Origin: Malachius bipustulatus
Lineage: Eukaryota; Arthropoda; Insecta; Coleoptera; Melyridae
DNA length: 64,000 nt
NCBI GenBank assembly: GCA_910589415.1
Contig: OU342634.1
Coordinates: 44,322,723 to 44,386,722, forward strand
Direction: 5' to 3'
Part shown: piece after piece, positions 1-11,600 of the stretch
Layout: every line of letters starts with the position of its first letter
Numbering within the stretch: the stretch's first letter is position 1
Notes under the pieces: model-generated
The model's input: the letters and a program-made list of their open reading frames with translations, nothing else
Told to the model about the DNA's origin: nothing
The model's database searches: none
Program-made: the position numbers and the translations under genes

Positions 1-435
1 CAATTTTTTGCTTAAAAGTGCGCTCTATCGAGAATATGTGACGTACCAAATTTCAAAAAATTATCTCAAAAAATAAAGAAAAAAAAGGGGGTGTAGCATG
101 CCTGTGACACACACACTGTACAACCCCTTACGAATAATAAGTTTATTAGAATATTATAAGTAGAGAAGTGGATACTTGAAGATTAAAGCTATCTTGTGTG
201 GGTACCTACCTACACTAGCGTAGGATATTTTCCTGATTTGGAGTTCTTACTGCATTAAGATTTTTTCGGTATTACACGGCAATATTATTATACTTACCTA
301 ATTTATACAGTTTAAGTACATACAATAAATCGTTTTGAACGAGAACTCCAAAATTCTCTGGGGGAGTATATTTTTCTCCAGAACGAGATTTCTACGAAAA
401 GCAAGAGCGAATAAACTTCATCTTTACGACATTTA
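1..435. other. AT-rich non-coding flank
   Basis: No open frame, RNA gene or complete repeat is visible. The first 45 bases contain gtgcgctctatcgaga, which differs by one base from a stretch near 45106. That may be a shared dispersed repeat, but the match is too short to be sure. Confidence 0.3.
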
Positions 436-437
436 TA

Positions 438-961
438 CAGGGTGATTCATGAGTGACCTTACATAGATCAATGGTGATAAGCGGACTTCAAAGCGGGTCG
501 AAAACCACAAAAGAAATTTTTTTTGTGTGATTGGTTAAGAAGTTACAGGGTGTTTTATGTCTCAGGTACAAAACTTTGATAGGCGATATTTCTGAAACGG
601 CTGGAGATATTTTGTAGAAATTTACTAGGAATGGTGCATTCCGGAAACTCATCAAAACCGCATTCTGAGTTAATTAAAAATCCAGGACCGGACTTGAAAA
701 TTTTTGCCCCCATGGTCTTTGTTGAAAAAGTTTATTTTCTGACCGTGCTACTGAAAAACTGGCATCGAATTTGAAAAGATAAGAAAAAACTCTATAGAAA
801 TCATTCCTCAATTTGAACGGCACACCCAAACCGTCTCCAAAAAAAAATGTCAAAGTAAAACTTCTCAGTAAATTATCGTTTTCGAGCAGACATATTTTAC
901 TTAATGTTCGTCTGAATTCCTTCAAATTTATTTTTTGACCTGTTTCTGTGGGAAAAATGTC
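438..961. repeat. Left terminal inverted repeat (~524 bp)
   Basis: Inverse complement of 2088-2609 with scattered mismatches. Similarity fades after the stretch acatttttcccacagaaac (read on the opposite strand). A short minus-strand open frame inside it is a by-product of the repeat, because the same peptide appears on the plus strand in the right arm. Confidence 0.8.
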
Positions 962-991
962 AGTGTAAATTAAATGTTATCAATATTAATG

Positions 992-2012
992 TTAGAAACG
1001 ATTCTCAAAATGTCCTTTACCAACTTCAATACATTTCCTGCACCGTTTCCATAAATATTGGTTTGCTTTTTGAATTATTTGCCTGTTGTTTCTAATTTCA
1101 TCAGCAACTACCAGTATTCGCGTCCTGAGCTCCTCTCTGGTACTTACTTCCGTTTTTTAGACTTCCTGCTTCATATGGCCCCATGGGTAATAGTCTAAAA
1201 CAGTGAGGTTGGGGGACCTAGGTGGTCAGGAATGAGGGCCGCCGCGCCCGAACCAACGCTTGGGGTACTCATTGTGGAGATGCTCTCTGACTTGTCGAGA
1301 AAAATGCGGTGGTGCCCCATCTTGCTGGAAGGAAAGAGCACGCCTATTCACGTTCGCCTCTGCAAGCAAGACGGGCAAAATGACTTGTAGGAAAAGTAAA
1401 TAAATTTCCCCCGTGAGCCGCCCAGCAAAAAATGGGGTCCTATTAGGGTATCATTTGCAATGCCACACTGCACATTTATAGAAAATCTGTTGCGAGTTCT
1501 TCTGAACAACAGAGCGCGGATTTTCATACGCTCATAGGTGGGAGTTTTTTTTTATTCATTACACCATCCCACGTGAACTGAGCTTCGATCAGTACACAAA
1601 ATTCTACGCAGTCCATTCAATGGAACTTCATTGAATGGTTGAAGCCTCTGTACGCTTTGTACGTGACAGGGATGGCATCCGTTATTCTTTTTTTCAAAGT
1701 TCGCCATACTCTTGATTGAGAAATGCTCAGTGCTTGCCCAATTCTTCGCGTACTTGTACTTGGATTTACTGCCACCATCTCCACGATGTTTTGATGGCTC
1801 AGATTTTCAAATTGAGGTTCAGCATTCCTTTGAAGTGAGGGAAATATGCCGTGGTTTCGAGAAAATTGGAAAACAGACGCGAAACGTTACATGGGCCGGT
1901 GTTCTTCGATTGTGATCTTCTATGGTATTCTCTCGCAGCTGCTCTTGAATTTCCATTGCCGAAACCATACACAAACATAATGTCTGGTATTCGTTATTAG
2001 TGAAATGATTTG
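992..2012 (-). pseudogene. Decayed DD41D mariner-like transposase
   Basis: Cut-and-paste transposase remnant filling the core of the 438-2609 element. From the N-terminus, the minus strand shows a helix-turn-helix-like start (FTNNEYQTLCLC) near 2005 and the segment RRTPAHVTF near 1890. The RNase H-fold core then follows with QQDGAPPHF around 1310-1330, RWFGRGG, and PPRSPNLTVLDYYPWGHMK near 1190-1240. The tail GHFENRF ends at a stop at 992-994. The second and third catalytic Asp residues (DGAPP and LDYYP) are 41 residues apart. An in-frame stop replaces the Trp that precedes PPRSP, and the protein cannot be read in one frame. It is non-functional. Identity as this transposase family is confident; the subfamily name is inference. 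Confidence 0.8.
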
Positions 2013-2087
2013 TGATTATTAGTGAAATCTGAAAATTTTGTAGTTGACACCTGATTTCCCAGTAATAAAGCTTGGCCTTCTGTCCAA

Positions 2088-2609
2088 CATTTTTCCCACA
2101 GAAACAAGTCAAAAAATAAATTTGAAGGAATTCAGACGAACATTAAGTAAAATATGTCTGCTCGAAAACGATAATTTACTGAGAAGTTTTACTTTGACAT
2201 TTTTTTTTCGAGACGGTTTGGGTGTGCCGTTCAAATTGAGGAATGATTTCCATAGAGTTTTTTCTTATCTTTTCAAATTCGATGACAGTTTTTCAGTAGC
2301 ACGGTCAGAAAATAAACTTTTTCAACAAAGACCATGGGGGCAAAAATTTTCAAGTCCTGTCCTGGATTTTTAATTAACTCAGAATGCGGTTTTGATGAGT
2401 TTCGGGAATGCACCATTCCTAGTAAATTTCTACAAAATATCTCCAGCCGTTTCAGAAATATCGCCTGTCAAAGTTTTGTACTTGAGACATAAAACACCCT
2501 GTAACTTCTTAACCAATCACACAAGAAAAATTTCTTTTGTGGTTTTCGACCCGCGTTGAAGTCCGCTTATCACCATTGGTCTATGTAAGGTCACTCATGA
2601 ATCACCCTG
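2088..2609. repeat. Right terminal inverted repeat (~522 bp)
   Basis: Partner of 438-961. It ends in atcaccctg followed by the TA target duplication at 2610-2611. Confidence 0.8.
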
Positions 2610-2611
2610 TA

Positions 2612-5070
2612 TATTTCGCATAAAATTCTCTTTCTTACTAAAGCGATGAGACAAGTATGCTTAATTATGAATAAATTTTTGCTCTATTGCGAAGCAGGTA
2701 TTTTATTACTTCAATACAATGTTTAGAATTCTTCCTGCTTAAAGCTCTAACGGATATTATGTCACGGGTATAGGTAGGTACGTAATATCATAACATCTCT
2801 AATGGTTTCATTATTTATCTCGTTGTGGCCCTTAAACTGCCTTGAACTGTTTCATCAACGTCAAAATAAACATATCAAGATTACGCGTTTCTGAAAATTA
2901 GTAATTTGTAACTGTACTCCTGAACAACGAATCAAGTTTCAAGACATTATACAGTGTGATATGAAAAGTATTCAGGGTAGGTAATGGAGGAGAAGAATAA
3001 TTTGCGATAAGTAAATGTAGCTTTTGGAATGATACGTCCGAAATATGGACCTTAAATACATATGAAGCCTTAAGATCCTCAGCATTATCAAGGATGTTAG
3101 AGAACAAAAACAATTATCATCATTATATGCAATTTTTTGAAATGGCATTTATGTTTTAAGGCTTAATAAGGTGTCCTAAGATCCGTGAGGTGGGAAACGG
3201 CAAGGTAAATTGGTGAAAATAAACGGGGAACACTGTCACAATAGACATTAACTTCTCTACTGAAACATGAATGATCATAAAGAGATAATGGAGAAGATTA
3301 CTCATATTGGGAAAGTAAACGCAACACCAGAAGAGCTGATATAAAAAGGGGACTAGGAAATTGCGGGCAAGGGGAAAGTTGTCGAAGTGTAGCGGGTGGT
3401 TTAGTTCAAGACGTATATTAAAAGAGATTTTTTTATATTTTACGTTAATGACCTCTACAAAATAATATCTTGATAATGTAATAATTTTATTAATATTTAG
3501 GTATCTATATTTTTCAATCTACTTCGAGTTAATTTTACCTATTATTTGTGTCATAACATTTTTCTTACATTTTAAGCCAGCAACTATAATAATCTCATTA
3601 TTTTTATAAAAACGAGAAAGAATTTATAGTATTCTTTAAGACATAGCGTCACTGGCTATGTAGTTCAAACCAGATGTATTGTATTATTAAAAACTTTAAG
3701 ATTGTAGATTTTATAGAGACAAGATGTGGAGCGTCTAGGCTACAATTATTCGTTTTATTGCGATTCAGAGGTGGATTTATAGCCTGCCATGTAGGAGAAT
3801 ATGACACATGCATGTTGTTTTTGTCATCGCGCTAAGTTTAGCAAGTAAATGCCGGCGACGTCTATCAGGCTGCAGCGTCGGGACGCCCACCGTCGTGGCG
3901 GCCACACGCGTAGAACGGCCTGTACATTGTCACCCGGGATGTATCGGGTATTTCCATTATTAATGGCTTTTCTCGCAAACATCCATCTAAGTCTGTCTCT
4001 TCTCGTCATCTTGCAATTGGGGGACGAATCTCATGTCGACACTTATCGAAGACTTCGCTCTGTCTTTATGAAACATGACAGTTGAAGAATTCGGTTACAA
4101 TCCAGAGAAACGTTCCCATATCGACGTTAAATTCTTAAACCATTATTTTGATTGATTGAAACAGTTCTCTCGACTTGATATATACGTAATAATAATGTTA
4201 CGTTCTTCTTGCATGCATGGGAGGTACTTCAATTATAAGATCGGATCCTCAAAGTTTAACTAACTTCTTATTTGCAATTAAGTAGGTACTTATTTATTTA
4301 TCAGTGATAAGTATTTAAGAACCGCGACGGAAAATGTAACAGTAATCTAATGCAAAAGTGGGGAACTATTCAGAAGATTGCTTTACTTCACTGCAATCCT
4401 ATTCTGAAACAAACGGGGTAATTCTCTAGGAGTTCCTGTTCCAAAGTAGCAGAATTAGCTTTAACACTATCCTGAATTTCCAGAAAATTCAGTTATACGA
4501 GCGTGGAATTTTCCATTATATGCTGTGAGGCTTTGCATTTTCTATCTGTTTGTGATTATAAAGGGTGACATTGGAAGTTTCAAGCCAGTAAAGTTATCTT
4601 GAAAATTCTCCAGGATTCTTTACTCCAAAAGCGTGGAGCTCAAATGTTCAAGTTTTATTGTTACATAGTAGCATAATCAATGTTGCATGTGTTTTATTTA
4701 GATAATTTTTTTACACAAGGCACGTTCTTGTAATATAGATCTTTACAATAGAAGGAAAATATAAGCCTGAAGAAAGTTAAGGAACGTATAAGTAGTAAAC
4801 GTTTTATTCGTTGATTCAGTTGTGAATAGTTTCCCCAGTTTTGAAATTTACTTTCTGGATTATTCATGTTCCTTTTCCTTTCAAACCTTCCTGGCCTCGG
4901 AACGCCACAAAACTTTCATTTCACGTATAGTGACGGTGGTTTAATTCATCCATACTTCGCCCGATGTGTCGAAAAGAACCTGTCAATCATCGTATTGTCA
5001 ACAAATTTAGGCCAAATCATCCGCCGATCTCCACCTGCACCTTCTATTGAAAGTAGAAATTTAAAAAATA
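2612..5070. other. Non-coding stretch with one GC-rich patch
   Basis: Mostly AT-rich sequence without a convincing coding signal. The patch 3820-4090 is clearly GC-richer and open in one frame on each strand. Neither peptide (61 and 78 residues) resembles a family I know, and overlapping frames in GC-rich DNA are expected by chance. It may be a conserved non-coding element. Confidence 0.25.
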
Positions 5071-5074
5071 AAAG

Positions 5075-5430
5075 TTCCCAACTTCGGATCGTCATGACAC
5101 TTCAGGTAGTCTCTCCACATGTTTTTTCCTTGACAACTACTTCATACTTACCATTTTGTAAAAGTTAGAAGAAGAAAAAAATAACACAAACTTTCTCAAT
5201 TTCGGGATGAGAAGAAACTTCGCACAAATTCTCTTCTCGTAATGCTCCATTTTCATTCTTGCTTAATTCCCTGTATCGAAAAAACCCTCCCAACCTCAGA
5301 TCGTCGAGAAACTTCGGCCTCAGTCTCTCCAGCACTTCTCTCTTCGTTGAATACAGCCGACCTCCATGCAAGCTTTGTATATAAACGTAAAAATAACAAA
5401 AAAAAACTATTGGATCGTCATGACTCTTTT
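5075..5430. repeat. Degenerate direct repeats
   Basis: A word of the form ggatcgtcatgacacttc occurs near 5091, diverged near 5296 and again near 5409. The first two copies continue into a similar tagtctctcc / cagtctctcc stretch. They look like two and a half diverged tandem units about 110-210 bp apart. The origin is unknown. Confidence 0.4.
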
Positions 5431-5439
5431 AGATAAAAA

Positions 5440-7060
5440 TAAAAATAATAAAACTAAGAGATACTGGTTTAAGATTTTATAATGACCAAAAGATTTTAAA
5501 TGTGTGCGAAAAACATTAACCAAAGAGTTAATTCTACCTACCCACCAACAGGGAGATCACAACTTGTTGAAATAAAACTTGCAGACCATCCTGTCAGGTA
5601 ATGAGTCATTAGTGAATTTACAAGCATGTTGTATGCAGCGGGCCGTAATTCGGCGAGGAACTGACCTGACCATGCCTGTCATGTCACCGGTTGTCCCCTC
5701 GCGCTCGACTGGCTCGCAACAAGCCCGCGTGTCTGCTGCAATAACGGCTCGGACAGGCCGTGAGTTTGATTAAATCCATATTCGCTAATTGATGTTAATG
5801 TAATTCCGACTCTGCGTCCTGGAACTAGCAGCTCCCTAGTCGGGGGCGATTGACATGACGTGCAGCGTGCAGTGCTGAGGCAATGCGTTTACATTATTTC
5901 TCTTGAAACTGTGCATCTGCCGTGCGGGCATCTCGCAGATAACCAGGTCATAAATTGATCTGCTTAAATGGAGGGTGAATTCCTTTGTTTAGTGAACAAT
6001 GCGACTAGCTGCTCTCCTACGCGTATCAGATAGCTTATTCGGCAACAGTACCTACATAGACTCATATCCGTAATGTTTTAATCGAGTTTCAGTATTCGCA
6101 TTGCGCAAGTGTCACATACCTATTATATCGAACAAATGCCATGCGATTTACCTCCATCAACGAAAGACCCGGGATATTCATTTCTTATCATAGTACCAAA
6201 TATCAATCAACATGCCTGACGGAAACAAGAAAAGGTGTCATCAATGCATTGTTTGTAAAATGTGTGCTGAGTCAAGTATGAAGAAATACTTAAAAAAAAT
6301 GTTTCAAAAAACCGCAGTTTATGAAATAAAGCAAAGAAAAACTCTTAGAAAAAGCAAGCTTAAAGTCAATTTTTGTGAAAATATTGGTCTTTGATCTAAA
6401 TATCTACGATCCACTGTTCAGTTGCTATGATTTGAATGCTCAAAGAGGAATAATTTTGATTTCTTTTTTATAGTCGGTAAACACATTATTTTGTGTTTTT
6501 TTACCACGCTATTCAAAAAAGTTGCTTGGAAATATATAATCTAGACACACATCTTTATGTACTTATTGTCTGAGTCACAATTCATAACAGCGGAAAAGGG
6601 AAACAGGAATCACTGTGGTAGGTTTGAAGAGAGGTATTTTTTATGTGGGTTATAAAAAATGTTAAATTATGCTTGATGCTTATCTCGGGCTATACAATCA
6701 AACCGAGGTGTTGCTTTACAAATTATGGAGACGAAGATTGGGATTTTGTTCACAATATTATTATTTTATGGTGTGTGGCTTCTACCTGTGAAGAGATAAA
6801 TTACATATCTTTTCCAGAAAAATAGGGGCTTGACGCTGGAAGCGTAAAATGGTATGTTGCGAGTGTTGCGACAATATCTTACGTTTACACCCGTTACTAA
6901 CGAAATTATTTTTCTTCTTGGATTTATTAAATGATAGAAGAGTTTTTTTCGTGACAAAACCGCCAATATTTTCTACATTAAAAAATGTAAGTAGGTATAC
7001 TCTTGGTTAACAGATGTAAATTTAACCGTTTCCGACAAAAACGGCCATTTACAATGTAAA
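5440..7060. other. Non-coding stretch with a GC-rich patch
   Basis: The patch 5560-5960 is GC-richer than its surroundings and has many TAAT/ATTA-type words, which would suit a conserved regulatory element. No recognisable exon is seen. A 60-codon plus-strand frame at 6212 starts in a reasonable context and has a Cys-rich N-terminus (CHQCIVCKMC). It then turns into low-complexity Lys-rich sequence, so I do not call it a gene. Confidence 0.25.
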
Positions 7061-7068
7061 ATGTATCC

Positions 7069-7192
7069 CAAAAACTTTCAGAGATATCTTCAAAAATCTG
7101 AAAAATTTTTTTATTCAAAAACTGTATAACGGTGCATTTCCAGACACACGTTAATGGGAAATTTTTTTATGTAATAAAATATACACCCTGTA
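7069..7192. repeat. Dispersed repeat, one-ended transposon remnant
   Basis: Resembles 29132-29312 in the same orientation: tcccaaa..., then cggtgcat, then the shared block gacacacgttaat. Both copies end in tacaccctgtat, the terminal motif of the CAGGGTG-ended DNA transposons in this window. No matching left end is present, so these are right halves only. Confidence 0.5.
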
Positions 7193-10100
7193 TAATAAAT
7201 TATTGTTTTTTATTGACTCCATTTTGTGATAATCTCTCAGTTATATGCGTAACAGCTGAAAGGTGCCCCTATTTTAGTTCTATTTACCTTTTCACCTCAA
7301 TAAAAGCACCCTCTAGCTCCAGTAATTTAATTATTACAACGTAAAGTTAGAAATACCTCGCCTGGTAAGAAATTCACCTCACATATACCACCGAAATAGT
7401 AGTGAAAGAGACCCTCTAAAACGAACCCTGCCTCTATATTTTTCACGCAACGAGATAACCCATGCACGTTAAGCCATTAAACAGATGGGTCGTACGAGGT
7501 CATCCAGCTATCTCCCGTTTCACCTGATCGACAGCGATGACCGCTTATCTTTATGACTTCATTAACAAGAGTGCCGTTCATATCCCTGTTCGTCTAATGG
7601 GAGCATCGCAATATAGCCTCATGGTCGTTCAGAGTGCAATGTGTGATCCTGTGGAAAATTTAACGAGTATTAGGTTACATTTCTGCAGTAATTACTGCAA
7701 TGCAATTTTCGTGAGGGTACATTTGCAGTTAGTTGGATACCGGTCTGGTAACGTTTTCCTGTAACCATAAATTCACGCTAAGTATAATATTATGAGTGAG
7801 TGAGTGGTAACAATAATTTAGGTGAAAATTGTTAATAAAGTGTGAAAGCAAATTAGAGCGAAACAATGCAAAAAATTACTTAAAAGAACGATGCAGCTTA
7901 CCATCTAATTCTGTGATATTTCTTCAAAATCGGTCACTGATGCTGAAATCCAAATTCAATTGAAATTAGTAACTATGTATAAATTATCTTTTACAGTTTT
8001 ATCACAACGTGTCCCGTCCAGATTGGAATAAATTACTATATTATACAATATTATAATGGTGCACTCTGTACCAATTTCTTTTACAAACATGCTAATTAAA
8101 TTGTTAAACCCATATCAGAATTGTATTAGTGAGATACGTGAGTATCGGTAATGATATTAGTGGTTAGTGCTTGATCGGTACATCAATGTTTAGCTAAACT
8201 AGGGTTCTATCCAATGCAGATATGGATGAGACTTTGTACTAATTGCCTTAATTAGTCCGTGGCTGAATTAGTGATTCAGCCTGAATTTAGCACAAACAGC
8301 GAAGATATACAGAATCCCATGTATTTATATAAGTAAATGTCTAGAAATTATCGAGGGTTTTGTTTACACATTACGGTTGTTAATTGTATAGCTTGCAGCT
8401 GAAAGGAGGGTATGAAAATTTTCTCCTTTTTATAAACGAATTAGCTACAGGCGTTATAAGTGAGCCGAGATTATGCAGACTTGGAACGAATGCCTGTAAA
8501 TAATAATAAATAAATCCATTATTGTGCTAAATTTCATCCTTCATGTTTTGCATTATTTTTCTATTTGGGGGCAGCTGTACTAACCGTTCTTGTTCATGCA
8601 GATCTGTCGTTTGTGGGTCGACGATATTCCTCCCAAAGTCCTTCCTCATAGCGGAAACCGGCATCAATTTTGATCTGCGCACGTCTCCTGGGTCCCGAAT
8701 TAAGCTACAGCGCTTTCCTTGTCATATAATATGAGAAAACCTGACGAACGTTCTCAGTTACCAATTCAAAGTTACCACTTTTACCAACCCAATAGCGCAC
8801 TCAAGTATTATTTATTGTAATCGAAATACTGTCAAAGTGACGGACTTTATAGAAAAGTACGTCACTTTTCGAATCTAAAATGAAAAACAAAATGGTAACT
8901 TTATGAAACGATAAAAAAAACTATTTTTTTTATACAAAACCCTATCCTATTTCACGAACACTTTTCCAATAAAAACGTCTCATGTAAACAGCTTCAAGAC
9001 ATAAAACAATTCCACTCTGTAATAATGTAACATACAAAACCAAGAGAGCTTATTATTGTTCCAACAATAAATTCTTAATGTGGAAACAGGCTTTACACAT
9101 TCTACTAGGCTACACAAATACAACAAAATAATTACTATAGCTATAAATTTTCCCAATAGAGTTGGCCTTGTTTTGTGAACTGAAGACGGAGGTGGCGGAC
9201 CGGTTCCCTCGGGAATTACCAAAGGGAATCTGCAAGGAAGATAGCAAACTGACTGAGCGAGAACTTCTCCTTGGAGCTCCGCCGATAGTATTCGTTGGTA
9301 TATTTACGGCTGCCAAGTGGGCTGAGAGAACCAACTTACTTGCTAATATGTTAGAGTATACTTGTGCGATGTTTGGAAACTTCTACATTATTATTAATTA
9401 TTCACCCAGCTTCATCTTAATAATCTCAACGAGATAAATTTCATTTTATACTTAACCGGTATTATGGCATCATCGATTGGGGGGAAATACTTCAAAGAGA
9501 AATTCAGTATAACTTTATATGCTCCAACGATAATGAAATATAAGTACCTAAGCAGTTGAAAGCACACAATTTTCCAGATTATAAGTAACTTCCATAACAA
9601 TAAAAATAAGTTACTAATGAATCTCTTTTTATACGTAGGAGTTGTGTAAAGTTTGACTCATGCATAAAAAATTAAATTATAAAAACACATTCGAACCATG
9701 TAACTTCGCCCTCGATAGCTCTTAATAATTTGTGTTTCAGGATTCGTCTGTGAGGAGACAAAATTTAATTTCAATTCTATAAATATAAATGAGCTGTTTA
9801 ATACAAAAATGTAAAAGCTGTCTGTTTTTATCAAATATTTCAAGAGGCAACCAAGAGGAAGATATTGCAATTTTTTTGATTTCACAGAGCAAGTGTACCA
9901 ACTTATGCAACTTTTATTTCTACCTACTCATCAATTGAGAACTGTGAGACTTTGTCTGTGAAAACTGTAATGTTGATGAGAGAGAAGTGAGATTTCCAAC
10001 AGCTTATTTTAAAAGAAATAATTTCTTGAAAAGTTTCATCCTTTTATTAAAAAATTGTTATTTGTTCACTAAGTAAATCAATGTAGGCATGGAGTTTGTA

Positions 10101-11150
10101 TAATAAAAATGAGAAAAAATTCTCTAATGCCGCACTGAAAGAGAAAGTGACTTTCCGAAACGTCGGTGAAAAGTTTTAAAACAAAAACCGGAGCAATCAG
10201 TAATTCGACGTAATTAAAAGGGATCTTTTTAATCCAGCTGAAAAGAGAAGTAACGAATCTAAAAGTTAAGTCGACAAACTTTTAAGACACCCCAAAACTC
10301 CTGAAATGGCAGCTCGACTCAACTCCTTTCCACGCTAGAACAATCACACTGATCCTCTTATACACTCTCCACTCTTTATGAATTATAGATGGCATTTTTT
10401 ACAAGATTTATCCTTTTGTGGATTCTCCGAGAAATGTCCGTTCTTCTTATTACTTTAATCATAGGAATCATTTGGCACAATTCATCAGGAGCTTTTGATT
10501 TATAGAGAACGTAATCCTGTCCTGAACACGGCGGAAGATTCTGAAAGGTTTCCTGAAAACGATTCCGTTTTTCTTTCAGAGGTTTCCACAAACATTGTAT
10601 ACTACCCCATTTATCACATTTATATCTATTACTGCAGTTTTTGTTTGTTTTTTACGCCATCTTAACGTTCCGCCCTAACTAATTGAACAGAAAATAATCA
10701 ATCACTTTTATGTCCGATAAATCATTAAATTACTGCATGCTCGAAGTGGAACGAACTCTCTTAATTATGTAATTACCGGAGAGGCCATACAATGCTATAT
10801 TTGATCATTCCAAAAACAGAAACGTCGTGCTTTCAGTTTCATGCCGTGAGCTATATAATAGGGTTGGTTTAGGCAGATGTTCCCAGTATTCACGGGACTT
10901 GAAAACTGTTACTCAGTATCATACAGTTTGTCTGGGTTTTAGGCAATACATTATGGGAGCTTAAGAAACTATGAAGGATCCAGAGTCGATCAAATTGCAA
11001 AAAAAATCCAAATTTTTTACTTATCAAGAATCTGAAACAAAATTTAGGATAAAACTTCAGTTGTTGCTGAAATCTGCTGGAAATACTGAAAAATATCGAT
11101 CCTAATCTATCTTTATTATCATTGAAAATAAATTAATTGTTTTTTATAAG
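7193..11150. other. AT-rich non-coding stretch
   Basis: No gene is supported. Patches of higher GC lie at 7480-7770 and 8540-8720. The second reads on the minus strand as ~60 open codons without a recognisable domain. A separate candidate coding patch at 9162-9437 is listed on its own. The rest is AT-rich sequence. Confidence 0.25.
9162..9437 (+). other. Possible coding segment, unrecognised
   Basis: A GC-richer patch embedded in AT-rich DNA. The plus-strand frame contains a protein-like run with ELKTEV, RFPRELPKG and LLLGAPP, of balanced composition, until it enters AT-rich sequence after ~9370. It is preceded by aattttcccaatag, which could be a weak 3' splice acceptor at about 9160. The opposite strand is also open. 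I recognise no domain, and there is no clear donor. It could be one exon of a host gene, a piece of an unknown transposon, or chance. Confidence 0.15.
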
Positions 11151-11600
11151 GTTCACATACAGGCTGTTCCAAAACTCAACGTCAACCCTTGAAGGCCTGA
11201 TAGGCAAACTCATGACTGACCAGAATACCATGATTTTATCTTAGTAAAAAATTATTTTATTTCGAGATAAGGTACTTTTCTCAAGGCCCTCAAAGTACAC
11301 TTCCACCTGGTAAAGTCACGGCGATTCCAGTCATGTGGTGGATAAGTCAACCTTACGTTCAAGATCGGGGTACAGGGCAAGGTGGTACCAAACATGACAC
11401 AAACCGTAAACCGCTAGGCGGCACAACGACCTCTGAGGTACATCACTGTCGTGACTTGCCTCAGGGTAGTGATGCTAGCGGCACGGGAGCTTGAGGATGA
11501 GGTGAGGACCACGATAAAAACCTCCCCAACTCCAATAAGGTATTGTGCGCGCAGAGTGATGCACAGTCGAGGGGGAGATCGGAAGTTAACTTGTTAGGCA
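11150..11600. other. GC-elevated block, unidentified
   Basis: The block 11280-11590 is clearly less AT-rich than its flanks and has the texture of transposon or unique conserved DNA. All six frames are interrupted and I find no known motif. It begins with the word acaggctgttcc, reminiscent of but not identical to the CAGGGTG ends seen elsewhere. Confidence 0.2.

Larger units (their letters stand above)
438..2609 (-). mobile_element. Mariner relative (DD41D type) with long terminal inverted repeats
   Basis: A 2.17-kb DNA transposon. The ends read cagggtgattcatgagtgac and its inverse complement, and each is flanked by TA (436-437 and 2610-2611), the target duplication of the IS630/Tc1/mariner superfamily. 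The inverted repeats run about 520 bp inward on each side, so most of the element is a hairpin around a 1.1-kb core. The core holds a broken transposase on the minus strand. The two arms differ at scattered positions, so this is an old, immobile copy. The family assignment rests on the 41-residue spacing between the second and third catalytic aspartates. I infer a rosa/DD41D-like group. Confidence 0.85.

Noticed and set aside
674..925. 83-codon minus-strand open frame with a plus-strand twin at 2044-2373
   Set aside because: Both lie in the terminal inverted repeats of the 438-2609 element and encode the same peptide because the DNA is inverted. There is no family match.
3824..4085. Open frames on both strands in a GC-rich patch
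   Set aside because: Overlapping openness is expected from base composition. Neither peptide is recognisable.
6212..6394. 60-codon Cys/Lys-rich frame
   Set aside because: CHQCIVCKMC is suggestive of metal binding but too short. The rest is Lys-rich low complexity and there is no splice or promoter support.
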